Shown here one piece after another: positions 20,009-30,397 of a DNA stretch of 64,000 bases (position 1 is its first letter; each line of letters starts with the position of its first letter). The translations under genes and the position numbers were made by a program. Below the pieces are notes generated by a model. It did not search any database. It had not been told where the DNA came from and saw nothing but the letters and a program-made list of their open reading frames with translations. The stretch comes from Ryuthela nishihirai (lineage: Eukaryota; Arthropoda; Arachnida; Araneae; Heptathelidae): positions 33,006,001 to 33,070,000 of the forward strand of contig JAWZYU010000005.1 of assembly GCA_038380435.1 (NCBI GenBank), in the 5' to 3' direction.

Positions 20009-20478
20009 CATCGCTCAAAAAAGTATCCGAACACAACGGTTGATTACAGAATTCAGAAAAAATATCTGGCAACTATTTTTTTAGAAATTAGTGATCTGGC
20101 AACCTTCGTGTCACGTGATTACAGAATTCAGGAAAAATATCTGGAGCGTGTACAGCAACCGTAGTGTTCGGATGCTTTTTTGAGCGACTGTAGGTGGTCA
20201 TATTATTTTGATACTAGATCGTGTGGGCTCACTCACGGAAATATTGAGCGTGTGCAGTTACCGTTCACAGCAAACTGGATCGTGTGCAGTAACTGCACAC
20301 GCTCCAGTTTGCTGTGAACGGTAACTGGAGCGTGTACAGTTGCTGTACACGCTCCAGAATTTTGTAATCACGTGATACGAAGGTTGCCAGATCATTAATT
20401 TCTAAAAAAATCGTTGCCAGATATTTTTTCTGAATTCTGTAATCAACCGTAGTGTTCGGATACTTTTTTGAGCGACTT
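20009..20478. mobile_element. composite MITE: MITE-A + MITE-D piece + nested hairpins
   Basis: Order: a MITE-A from CATCGCTCAAAAAAGTATCC to GAGCGACTG (20190); TA; a MITE-D arm (GGTGGTCATATTATTTTGAT); ATCGTGTGGGCTCACTCACG; two nested hairpins (20257-20357); then a MITE-A right half ending GAGCGACTT, with TA (20479-20480). A second locus with the same order lies at 51479-52010. Confidence 0.85.
20257..20357. repeat. two adjacent perfect hairpins
   Basis: Hairpin 1: 23-bp arms at 20257-20279 (GTTACCGTTCACAGCAAACT...) and 20303-20325, with a loop that itself folds (CGTGTGCAGT / ACTGCACACG). Hairpin 2: CTGGAGCGTGTACAG (20325-20339), loop TTG, CTGTACACGCTCCAG (20343-20357). GAGCGTGT(G/A)CAGT words recur in both. 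Confidence 0.9.
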
Positions 20479-20480
20479 TA

Positions 20481-20823
20481 CCTTACCTATTATTATTTAG
20501 GGTTTTTTTTTTATCAGCAGTGAAAAAAGATAGAAGGAAAAATTCGAAAAGAAGGAGCTTTCGAATGGCGAGGTTAACTGTCAAAATCTCTTAAATTTCT
20601 TTCCATGAGAGAGAGACATTGTCAAACAGAAGAAGTAATATTTTACTATTTGCCAAAAGTTGAAGCAATCGCTCAAGATTAAAATGACTAACGCCAGAAG
20701 ACAAAAACTTCTGGTTTTAATGGAAATTATTTTAAATTTTCGACTATCGCGTGAGACCATCTTCAGGTTGTTTTCTGATTGGAGCGGATACTGTTTAAAA
20801 AGTCACAAAAGTTTTTTTTAAGG
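20481..20823. other. unassigned sequence
   Basis: Nothing recognised. Confidence 0.5.
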
Positions 20824-21030
20824 ATGCTTGGCCGAGTGGTTAGCAAGCTGGGCTACTGATTTATGGGACCTGGGTTCGAGCCCCGGTTAAGGCATGGGTG
20901 TAGTAATGTTTTTCTGCTGAGGTCCCGCCATCCTCTCAGACCTTCTACTGTAGCGTATAAACTGACAGGCTCCTGTCAGACCTCTGTGGCAAGCAGCTGC
21001 TTGAGGGGGTATTTATTTTTTTTGTTTTTT
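20824..21030 (+). mobile_element. SINE-C, full length
   Basis: TGCTTGGCCGAGTGGTTAGC head, GGTTCGAGCCC B box, standard middle and tail. Slightly shortened after GCATGGGTGTAG. Confidence 0.9.
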
Positions 21031-21246
21031 TTACACTAATGGTCAAGTATTGAGAAATGTTTATATATATTATTAAATCTACTATTTTATTGCTTATTCT
21101 TTTTATATTTATTGTTTATTTCACTCATTAGTTAACGTTTATTACATTTTTCCATTCTATTTGTTAAGTTTATTATTTATTGTACAATAAATTTAAATAT
21201 TAATGTTCATCACATTTATTTATAGCATAATATTTATTATTTAAAC

Positions 21247-21400
21247 TGTCCCGTCGCAGGGTGGTTAGCGTGTTTGGCAAATGATCAAAGGGACTTGGGT
21301 AATGCATGAATGTTTGTGTTGTTTTTTTGCTGAGGTTCCGCCATCCTCACAGACCTTCTACTATGACTCTGTGACAAGCGGCTACTTCAGGGAAAATTTA
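21247..21400 (+). mobile_element. old SINE-C lacking the B box
   Basis: The head CGCAGGGTGGTTAGCGTGTT is followed by GGGACTTGGG joined straight to TAATGCATG, deleting the GTTCGAGCCCCGGG block. The end is decayed (GCGGCTACTTCAGGGAAAAT). Confidence 0.7.
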
Positions 21401-21680
21401 TTATTTTTAATTTATTATATATATATAGGTATTAATTTCAAATTTCAAAGTTATTAAGTGAAGCAGAGTCTTTCCAAATTACAGGTTCGAGGATTATTTA
21501 AAACTCTGTGAGGCGTTTACTGCTCTCTCACATACAACCATTGACTTAAGTACTTTTATATATATTAATTTTTATACATATATATATTAAAGTATTTTTA
21601 TATATTCTAGTTCTAAGAAAATAAAGAATAATATAAATCTGAAAAAATGGAAAATCTAAAATATATAAACTATTCTAATT
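21401..21680. other. AT-rich low-complexity sequence
   Basis: Tandem TATATATTA-like stretches around 21550-21605. No gene. Confidence 0.5.
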
Positions 21681-21835
21681 CTGGGTTCGAGCCCCGGGTA
21701 AGGCATGGCTGTGTGTGTCGCTTTTCTGCTGAGGTCCTGCTATCCTCTCAGACCTTCTACTGTGGCATATAAACTGACAGGCTCCTGTCAGACCTCTTTG
21801 GCAAGCAGCCAAGAGGGGGTAATTTTTTTTATTAT
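21681..21835 (+). mobile_element. SINE-C, 5' truncated at the B box
   Basis: It starts CTGGGTTCGAGCCCCGGG and runs to GAGGGGGTAATTTTTTTTAT. The A box is absent. Confidence 0.85.
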
Positions 21836-22006
21836 AATTCTAAAAAAATTAATATATATTAACAATATTATTTTATATTTATTTTATCGATATATGTAGG
21901 CCGGGCCTGATTTAGGGGGGGGGGAGTAAGGGGTCATGACCCTTTTCTTTGAGAATACTACTAAAAGTTAATGGAAGCAAAAAATTATAAATAATAAATA
22001 AAAAAG

Positions 22007-22090
22007 TATCCCCTCAATCAGCTGCTTGTCACAGTGGTCTGACAGGAGCCTGTCAATATTATAGGCCATAGTAGAAGGTCTGAGAAGATG
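22007..22090 (-). mobile_element. SINE-C 3' fragment
   Basis: Tail (GTATCCCCTCAATCAGCTGC), GTCTGACAGGAGCCTGTCA, and stop after GTAGAAGGTCTGAGAAGATG. Confidence 0.8.
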
Positions 22091-22251
22091 TGCATATTTC
22101 AAGCATTTTTCCAAGAAATTTTAAAATACCTCTAAAATGGAGGATAAAATGTTGTACTGCATTCGAGCCTGTATATAGGCTTAATTTTATTAATGAAAAC
22201 ACCCGTAATTACACGATACAATGAGATAGTTAATTTTATATATCTTTATAT

Positions 22252-22530
22252 ATCTCCTCAAGCAGCTGCTTGCCACAGAGGTCTGACAGGAGCCTATCAG
22301 TTTATATGCCAGAGTAGAAGATCTGAGAGGATGGCAGGACCTCAGCAGAAAAACGACACAAACATCCACGCCTTACCCGGGGCTCGACCCCAGGTCCCTC
22401 AGATCACTAGCCAAGCGCACTAACCACTCGGCCAACAGCAGAAAAACGACACAAACATCCACGCCTTACCCGGGGCTCGACCCCAGGTCCCTCAGATCAC
22501 TAGCCAAGCGCACTAACCACTCGGCCAAGG
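22252..22530 (-). mobile_element. SINE-C with head region tandemly duplicated
   Basis: A 93-bp block (CAGCAGAAAAACGACACAAA to ACTCGGCCAA) is repeated exactly at 22343-22435 and 22436-22528. The copy therefore has two heads, each with the same base change in the B box (GGGGTCGAGCCCC on minus). Confidence 0.9.
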
Positions 22531-22540
22531 GACGGCTCAA

Positions 22541-22728
22541 ATAAATACCCCCTCAAGCAGCTGCTTGCCACAGAGGTGTGACAGTTTATATGCCAGAGTA
22601 GAAGATCTGAGAGGATGGCAGGACCTCAGCAGAAAAACGACACAAACATCCACGCCTTACCCGGGGCTCGACCCCAGGTCCCTTAGATCACTAGCCAAGC
22701 GCACTAACCACTCGGCCAAGGGACGGCT
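22541..22728 (-). mobile_element. SINE-C, near full length, second of a tandem set
   Basis: It shares GAGGTGTGACAG and the changed B box with its neighbours. The GAGCCTGTCA block is missing. It is separated from them by AAGGGACGGCTCAAATA spacers, so the set arose by local duplication rather than separate insertion. Confidence 0.85.
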
Positions 22729-22736
22729 CAAATAGA

Positions 22737-22797
22737 TACCCCCTCAAGCAGCTGCTTGCCACAGAGGTGTGACAGGAGCCTGTCAGTTTATATGCCT
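22737..22797 (-). mobile_element. SINE-C 3' fragment, third of the set
   Basis: CCCCCTCAAGCAGCTGCTTG to CAGTTTATATGCC, then unique sequence. It carries the same GAGGTGTGACAG variant. Confidence 0.8.
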
Positions 22798-23287
22798 TTA
22801 CCCTGTTACAAAAATATTCTGGTAAAATTCCTCGTGAAATTTCTTGCAGTTGCAGATGCAATCCTTTCCAAGCTTCACCTCGTCTCCTCTCTCACTGAGA
22901 GCACCATGAGAACAAGCGGATAAAGTTTACTGCTATAGTTGGTATTCGAACTTAAGAGTGTGAGCTTAGCAGCTTAAGTGTTTCCAAAGAAGTGGCCTAT
23001 CACTTCGTGCCATAAGGGGCTAAGCCTATTTGAGCTTTTGCTGCTGAGAGGCTTAACAGAAGCAGTTGGCCCTTTATTGATTTCGCCTTCAGTCTAGCTG
23101 TTAAAAAGTCGCAAAATTATTTGTAATCTTTTAAGCCATTATTTGCATGTGGTTTCTGAAGGAGATTTTTATTGGTATCTTCTTTCAAATCATCATCTTT
23201 ATTTCAATGGTCATGACATTTCATTAATTGCATGAAATTAGTGAGTTAAAAATTTTTAAAATGATTTATGCTTTATGTGAGATATTA
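22798..23287. other. unassigned sequence
   Basis: No gene recognised. Confidence 0.5.
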
Positions 23288-23851
23288 CACTGGTTTCCAT
23301 AAATTAAGAAAATCCCTATGTTAAGTCATTGGGAAGCAAACGTGAAAGATCTTTAACTTCTAAAATTAGTTTTTTTTTTTATGTTATTGCAGATAAAGAT
23401 CTCAATCAAATAAATCAATATCTCGATTTTCAGCAATATTTGTTTAGTATTTAATGAGTTATGGAAGTTTGAATATTTAGCGATAACAATGTCATCCACA
23501 AAAATTGACTTCAGAAGTTAATTAAAACTTAGTAATAAGTATTGTATCAAAGTGTTTAATAAAATAAGTTTCTATTTTAGAACTTTGTGTAAATAATTCT
23601 TTCACTATTCTTCAGTTTTGCATAAGTTTCTTAAGACTGGCATTGCTGTTGCTAAATATTCGAACTTCCATAACTCATTAAATACTGAACGAATATTATT
23701 GAAAATCGAGATATTGATTTATTTAATTGAGATCTTTATCCGCAATCACAATTTTTAAAACAAAAAAAAACTTATTTTTGAAGTTATAGAGCTTTGCATT
23801 AGCTTCTCATTGACTTAACTTAGAGATTTTTCTTAATTTTTGGAAATCAGT
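23288..23851. mobile_element. Tc1/mariner-like long inverted-repeat element
   Basis: Arms of about 200 bp: CACTGGTTTCCATAAATTAA at the left and its diverged complement TTAATTTTTGGAAATCAGTA at the right, with TA near both ends. AATGAGTTATGGAAGTTTGA at 23454 pairs with TCGAACTTCCATAACTCATT at 23660. It carries the shared motif AATACTGAACGAATATTATT (23681-23700). No ORF. Confidence 0.75.
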
Positions 23852-24266
23852 ATATAAACCATTGATTCTCAACATAACTCACCTCATGGCTTGGGAAATT
23901 GTACAAACATATTCCTGCCTCTGCAAATTATACGAATATCTATCAGTAGTCAGGTAGTAACTCTTTTACTCTATGAACATTCCACCTCAAATTATTCATA
24001 AATCGATACATTATTTTACTACTGACTCAAATATCTTGAGCACGCTGTTGTATGTGAAGCGACAAGATTTTGTTCAAGGCTATTCAAAAAACCTTAGGTT
24101 ACAATCCCCTTAAAAAATCTTTGATTCAGCACCCCCATAAAAAACTTAGGTTCAATACCCCCTAAGAAAATCCTGGATACGTGTCTGTCCATTCGTATAT
24201 ACTAAATACACAGCCATGTGATAAATATACCGATAACTTTAGAAGCAAAACAATAGGATTGTCGAA
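23852..24266. other. unassigned sequence
   Basis: Three loosely repeated CCTTAGGTTACAATCCCCTT-like phrases at 24090-24175. No gene. Confidence 0.45.
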
Positions 24267-24278
24267 ACGAGAACTGGG

Positions 24279-24662
24279 TTGGGTTGTTTTACCTCTGAGC
24301 GGCACTTTTTTGCACACCATGGGCTAAATGGCCAGGTCACATGGACCCCGAAGGCTCAGAGAAGGTTGGGGGACGGGACCCACTGGAACAACTGTTGGGA
24401 GACAGATGGTAGCCTCCCGTCAAGGCCATCCAGCGTGTTCTTTAACGTGCACAGAGTATGGCTCTCCCACATACGGGGCCACGGCTTAACGTCCCATCCG
24501 ACGGACGGCGGCCTTTCCAAGCCCATCGGTGTCCCCTACTGACCGTAGGCAGGGCGGGGAATTTTTGCGGAGATAAATCTCAACGCTGACCCAGCTGGGA
24601 CTCGAACCTGGGAACTACAGATTACGAGCCTGGCGCGCTACCGACTGAGCCACCCCCGCCCT
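24279..24662 (-). mobile_element. SINE-B, full length with 12-bp TSD
   Basis: ACGAGAACTGGG flanks at 24267-24278 and 24663-24674. Complete head, body and tail. Confidence 0.95.
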
Positions 24663-24674
24663 ACGAGAACTGGG

Positions 24675-26267
24675 AGATGAAAAATCACCAAAGTGGTGTT
24701 GATGATCAACTCATCTGGTTTCCTACGTTGTCTCTTTGCACTTTTTCCCCTCAAAAAGGAATTCGAACAGCAAATACGGTTAAATTCCTAATCGCTAATC
24801 GGAATATGAATCTATTATTTTATGCAAAAGTATACAAGAGAAGCAATCATTTCCATCTTTCGTAATTATTCTTAAAACGTTTCACAAAAGCAGTATCAGA
24901 AGAGTTCTCTATGTTCTGAAATTATTGATTCACTCCAAACGAATCGCATTTATCTAAAGATGTAGTCGCTTTTAATCTTAACACTAAAGAACAAAGAGAT
25001 TCAAAATTCTCATTCCATTGCATATGCATGAACATTCCTCATTGCGTCCCAATTCTTCGAATAATTATTCTATTCATTAATATCGCAGTATCAACATACA
25101 TTATATTCATTGCAAACATTTGTGCGGTAGATTCCATAATGGTGCGAAACATTAAGAAGCATTTTGCAGGACCTGGATAGCTTCGGTAAAATAAATACAA
25201 TTCTTATAATGGTCTGTGGCTTGTTTAATGATCATGATCGTTTTTTAGCACGTGGGTAATATAATATTACGAGAGCAGCACGTTGAAAATTGTGTCATTT
25301 CATCAGAAAAAACAATGAAATCATTAGACTTAACGACACAGTAGGATTTTAGCATTGAACATCTTAATTACCCAAATAAATTCAGCTGATGAGTGATAAT
25401 TGTGAATTTGGTCTTCCGAGCAATAAATTTGTATGAGTCCAAAAGAAATCAAAAAGCTTTTGTGGTTGCTATCAATTGCATGCATACCTCAACTTTATGT
25501 TTAAAGATATGCACAATTATGGATTTATCAACGCATCAATGATTATTTTTCTTTGCTTTTACGCTTTCAAAAGAAGGATAAATATTCAGCTATGCTAATC
25601 GAGAGCCAAATTAGACTCTCAGTATCTTCAAGAATAGACTCTTTATGCAAATGTGAAATAAAAAAAAGCAAATAGCTCAATTAAGACTTATCTGAAACTT
25701 GAATTTCAACACTATCCATTCAGTAATTAAAGTGTTATAAGTGCTGCATAAATCTTCCAAACGTTTTGCTAAAATTTTGAGAATTTTGAGATGAACTTCT
25801 AATTGATTACTTCAGATCTATCCTGCGTTGCTCTGATTTTTTCAAACGCCATCGTTTCTACAAAAAAAAACAACAACTCGTGACATTTTCGTGTTTCTCT
25901 TTCTTTCAGCTCTTCCCTTAACATATTTAATTTCCCATTTCCGAGACAATGGCTTTATCACGCAAATGCAGAAAGAAACTAATGGAACTATTTCTTCTAA
26001 ATTCATTCGTGGAGACAATTATTTATAATAATGGTTAATATTAAGTCTATGAGATTTTTGAGAAATTCAATTCGGTTCACGCCGGTTTTGGTCGATCTCG
26101 CCGACTTAACACGTCAGCCTGTAATCCTAACTTGAGTGAATGAAAAGTTCGGGCAAAGTTTGGTGCATACAAACAAACAAACAAACAGAGCTCAAGTTAT
26201 GCTTTTCCTTGTCTGTGCTTTATATGGTCGTTGAATCCTGGCCCCGTATTCACTTAGTTCGAATGTA
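24675..26267. other. unique AT-rich sequence, nothing recognised
   Basis: This is the longest stretch without an evident repeat in the left half. The open frame 24677-24865 has no recognised domain. An (AAAC)n microsatellite lies at 26168-26188 next to TTCGGGCAAAGTTTGGTGC, which resembles 45722-45740. Confidence 0.5.
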
Positions 26268-26470
26268 CAGTCGCTCAAAAAAGCATCCGAACACTATGGT
26301 TGATCACAGAATTCAGAAAAAAATATCTGGCAACAATTTTTTTAGAAATTAGTGATCTGGCAACTACACGAAGTTGCCAGATCACTAATTTCTAAAAAAA
26401 TTGTTACCAGATATTTTTTTCTGAATTCTGTGATCAACCATAGTGTTCGGATACTTTTTTTGAGCGACTG
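26268..26470. mobile_element. MITE-A, complete, short centre
   Basis: CAGTCGCTCAAAAAAGCATC to GAGCGACTG with TA on both sides. The centre is reduced to CAACTACACGAAGTTG. Confidence 0.9.
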
Positions 26471-26727
26471 TACACTTCAGGGATCATAAATTCCTTTATA
26501 AATTCCTGAGTTACAAAGTCGCCAGTGTTTGTTCTTTGGAAGGTGAGTGTGAGATACTTTCTTCTAACCGAAAATTGTATGAAGGGCTAAGTGCTTATTC
26601 TATATTTCAGGCTCTGCGTCACTCCAGAAACTGTCATTTTGAAAGATAAATATTGCCGGGATATTTCTTTTACCATTACAAATAGTGCCAACTTCCTTCC
26701 TTTAGACTACAACAAAATGAAATTGTT

Positions 26728-27106
26728 GGGTTTTTTTATCTCTAAGCTGCTGGGTTTTTTTGCGCAAAATAGTGTAAATGTCCAAGTCACAAGGGATCAG
26801 AGGAAGCTGGGAGTAAAGGAATCTTCTGAACAGCTGTTATATGACAAATATGGGCCTTCCATTAAGGCCATCTAGCATGTTATTTAATGAGAACAGGATA
26901 TGGCTCTCCCACACACGGAGCCACAGCTCAACGTCTCATCCGACGGACGGCGGCCTTTCCAAATCCATCGTGTCCCTTTTCCCACCGATGGAAGAACAAG
27001 GATTTAGCGGAAATAAATCTCAAAGCTGTCCAAGCTGAGACTCGAACCTGGAAACTGCAGATTGCAAGCTTGGCGCGCTACCGACTGAGCCAGAGACACA
27101 CCACGA
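26728..27106 (-). mobile_element. old SINE-B
   Basis: Diverged tail and body (TTTATCTCTAAGCTGCTGGG, CAGCTGTTATATGACA), better-kept GACGGACGGCGGCCTTTCC, B-box relic GAGACTCGAACC and a head end CTGAGCCAGAG. Confidence 0.8.
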
Positions 27107-27254
27107 CCCCCAAAATGAAATCGTTAATCTGTCTATTTCGCTTATTTACCCTGAGCATTTGGAAGAATAAAACGGTAGGCAATGCATGATGAACAATTCC
27201 GTTTTATTTCCATTGAACACTTTCAGTATCTTTAAAATAATTCAGAAAACTGCA

Positions 27255-27612
27255 TCGGCTTTTTTCAGTGCACTTAAAATAGCACTCATTTCGTTTTTGA
27301 TAGATTTTAAACTTAACACCAGTAAGTTTTTGCAAACAAACTTCGCTACCGTCTAAAATATAAAAAATCCTTACTTTTAAAGAGTAAACGAAATTAATGG
27401 ATATCTTATATATTTCAGACGCTAGCAAAATTTGTTTGCAAAAACTTAAATAAATAAAAAATAAAATAAACACCCCCTCAAGCAGCTGCTTGCCACAGAG
27501 GTCTGACAGGAGCTTGTCAGTTTATATGCCATAGTAGGAGATCTGGTGTTAAATTTAAAATCTATCAAAATAGAAATGAGTGCTATTTTAGGTGCACTGA
27601 AAAAAACAGAGC
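27255..27612. repeat. long inverted repeat split by a SINE-C fragment
   Basis: TTCAGTGCACTTAAAATAGC ... GATTTTAAACTTAACACC (27267-27321) is the near-complement of GGTGTTAAATTTAAAATC ... TTTAGGTGCACTGAA (27544-27602). The SINE-C piece 27469-27545 sits between the arms. Confidence 0.75.
27469..27545 (-). mobile_element. SINE-C 3' fragment
   Basis: CACCCCCTCAAGCAGCTGCT to CATAGTAGGAGATCTGG, ending abruptly at the inverted-repeat arm. Confidence 0.85.
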
Positions 27613-27619
27613 TTTTTTA

Positions 27620-27777
27620 CTTACGATAAAGAAATAATCAGACGAAATCTCTAGTTCATAAAGATTTCATAACTTTTTATCTTATATATACTTTTAAAAA
27701 GTAAACGAAATTAAAGATGAAATGTTATGAAATCTTTATGAACTAGAGATTTCGTCTGATTATTTCTTTATCGTAAG
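27620..27777. repeat. perfect 54-bp inverted repeat with 50-bp loop
   Basis: CTTACGATAAAGAAATAATC ... TTTCATAAC at 27620-27673 is exactly complementary to 27724-27777. The loop is AT-rich. The perfection implies recent origin or gene conversion. It is not one of the other MITE families here. Confidence 0.9.
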
Positions 27778-27778
27778 G

Positions 27779-27822
27779 AATCGAACCTAGGAACTGCAGA
27801 ATAAGATCTTAGACCGCTGAAA
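27779..27822 (-). mobile_element. SINE-B tRNA-head relic
   Basis: On minus: a head with CTAAGATCTTATTCTGCAGT and B box GGTTCGATTCC. The body is absent. Confidence 0.55.
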
Positions 27823-28029
27823 AAAAAATTTTTTTTTCTCTACTAACGTTTTCGCAATTATGGTAAATATTGGAAATTTAAATTCTAACTGAACCCGCCG
27901 TAGGACTGGACAAAGTCTAGCCCGAATTCATTCCACGTAAGAAAAAAAGAAACAATAAAATCATACCTAAAAGCAGAAGTAGCAGGGCGATAAATAAAAT
28001 TCAACAATTTTTTTTATCAAATTTTATTC

Positions 28030-28400
28030 ACAAATTTATCACAGAAATTTGTAAAATTCTATTCAAAACTCAATTCAAGTTCAATTTCGATTTTTCGTCA
28101 ATATTTGTTGGGTAAAATTTAATGAGTTTGAAAGCTTGAACACTTAGCAGCAGCAAAACCAAGCCTAAGAAACTGACAATTATTGAAAGAACTATTTGCA
28201 CAAATTCAAAAACGTTCAGTTATTTTATTAAATGGTTTGAAATAATACATATTTTTTAAAGTTTTAATCAACTTCTAAAATGGATTATTATGATTGACAT
28301 CTCTGTAATTCAATATTCAGACTTTAACAACTCTTTAACAGATATTGTTCAAAATCGAAAATTAAACAGTTTAATTAGCATCTTATATTTACCTACAGTC
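28030..28400. mobile_element. relative of the 23.3-kb inverted-repeat element, opposite orientation
   Basis: GAACACTTAGCAGCAGCAAA, CAATTATTGAAAGAACTATT and TTTTAATCAACTTCTAAAAT are reverse-complement relatives of 23500-23660. The shared motif appears as TCGTCAATATTTGTTGGGTA at the left and CAGATATTGTTCAAAATCGA at the right. Confidence 0.6.
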
Positions 28401-28419
28401 ATACGTTACCATGAAAATT

Positions 28420-28796
28420 TGGGGCGGGGTGGCTCAGTCGGTAGCGCGCCAGGCTCGTAATCTGTAGTTCCCAGGTTCGAGTCCCAGCTGGGTCAGCTTT
28501 GAGATTTATCTCCGCAAAATTCCCCACCCTGCCCACGGTCAGTAGGGGACACCGATGGGCTTGGAAATGCCGCCGTCCGTCGGATGGGACGTTAAGCCGT
28601 GGCCCCGTGTGCGGGAGAGCCATACCCTGTGCACGTTAAAGAACACGCTGGATGGCCTTGACGGGAGGCTGTCTCCCAACAGCTGCTCCAGTGGGTCCCC
28701 TCCCCCAACCTTCTCTGAGCCTTCGGGGTCCATGTGACCTGGCCATTTAGCCCATGGTGTGAAAAAAAGTGCCGCTCAGAGGTAAAACAACACAAC
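28420..28796 (+). mobile_element. SINE-B, full length, small deletion
   Basis: GGGGCGGGGTGGCTCAGTCG head, B box GGTTCGAGTCC, body lacking CTACCATCT, and tail GGTAAAACAACACAACCC. Confidence 0.9.
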
Positions 28797-29956
28797 CCAG
28801 GTCACAAGGATGATCTTTTCCAATGATCACACTGATTGAAAATGATTCAATTTGTGAAGATCCAATGATCACAAAGATTGTTACAAGGATGATCATCACA
28901 AGAAAACATGATTATTTTCTCGTTCATTCGTCTTTCGACGAAAGGGCGAATTATGCTGAAAACATTGTGATGTCTGAAATCCTTTACTTCGTATTTTAGC
29001 GCCCGCTTTCTCGTATTCCATATTATTTTTTTTCAACGTGCCTCTTAATTCCACTCCGGATAATCGAGAGTCTACTGTATCTCCAAAAACAAAAAAGTTG
29101 AATATCTACAGACGGAAGCGAAACAGACAACAAACTGTAAACAACTACTTTTTTAAAAACAAGCTGAAAAAAGTACAGTATATTTTTCTTTCTTACATAT
29201 ATTTACCTTTAATATGTGTTTATATTCATGCTAGCGACAAAACTTGATTTCAACAGAGTAATAGGGCTGAATTTCTTAGAATGTTGTCTTAGAAAATTTA
29301 AATTTGAAAACCTAACTATTTTCAAAAAGTTAGATCTAATTGAAACTTTGAGAGCGACCTATTTGAAGAAGCAAAAATCTGCTGTCTTATAAAGCAACGT
29401 TATCCTGTAAAGTTCACCAACTATTCGCATTGGATCAGCAATAAACAGATTACTTCTAAGTGGTAGGCTGGATTAGATCTTAAAGAGAGTTGCTAGATGA
29501 ATTTCTCCCCAATTGAGAAAAATCTAGTTCCTAAAAGTTCTCTCTTTGGTAACTTCGCTAAGATTTTAGACTTTGCAATTCGATTAGTAATTTTTATATG
29601 CAATTTAATATGACTTGGAAAACTAGTTATTTCTTGGGTATGCAGGCAAGTTGGAATGATAGCAGCAGTTATTTAATTTATCATCTAACGCCAGAAGTTG
29701 GTTAACGATATTGACTAAGTTTTAGCCGCTGTTGTTATTGGTCTCTCGAAGTTTGTTCAGTGCAATGGTTCGCATAATAAGTATTTCTGGGATTCAGCCA
29801 AACTCGTTTAATAAAATTTTAAAATATCGAAGTACTTGTTCAAAGAAAGAAGAGGTGAAGAGTATGTTCTAAAGATTTCCCCTACAGCCCACCCTTCAAT
29901 CAGTTTAAACCTTCTCCCAGTGCAACTTGCAGACCTACTAATGGACAAGTTGTGCT
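28797..29956. other. unassigned sequence
   Basis: Local repeats of CAATGATCACA/AAGGATGATC at 28808-28895. No recognised gene. The open frame 29038-29247 has no domain-like features. Confidence 0.5.
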
Positions 29957-30180
29957 GATTTACCCCTAAATGGCACTTTTCTCAAACTGTGGGGTAAATG
30001 ACAAGGTCACAAAGACACCCAAGGGCTCAAAACTTTTGGGGAAACACGAACAATTGGACAGTTTTTAGCAGACAGATGAACGTTATTCGTCAAGGCCACC
30101 CAGCTTGTTGTTTAATTTACAAAAGGGTATAGCGTTCATGTATACAGAACCACGACTTAACATTCCTATACGAGAAGGTA
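29957..30180 (-). mobile_element. very old SINE-B fragment
   Basis: The word order of the SINE-B tail and body is recognisable (TTTACCCCTAAATGGCACTT, GGGTAAATGACAAGGTCACA, CGTCAAGGCCACCCAGCTTG, CCACGACTTAACATTCC) but strongly diverged. Confidence 0.65.
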
Positions 30181-30397
30181 CAGGTAGCTACGATTGAGGC
30201 TGGAATCTTGAAAGATCAATTATTTGCAATATTGTCAATTTAACCACTTTTAATAATCGTTTCACCTTCTTAAGTAATTCAACATTGTCATTAAAGTTGA
30301 ATAACTTTCTTTAAATTTCAAATATTCTCTCTGAAAATTGGAATCACCTTCCATTTAAAAAATATCATCATCATCCTCATCCTCAAGCAGTCATGAG

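Noticed and set aside
24279..24542. Recurrent open frames of about 87 residues beginning MGCFTSERHFFAHHGLNGQ, seen in nearly every SINE-B
   Set aside because: They are translations of the SINE-B tail and body and appear wherever that repeat occurs. They have no start-site context, no domain, and both strands are open because of the GC-rich composition.
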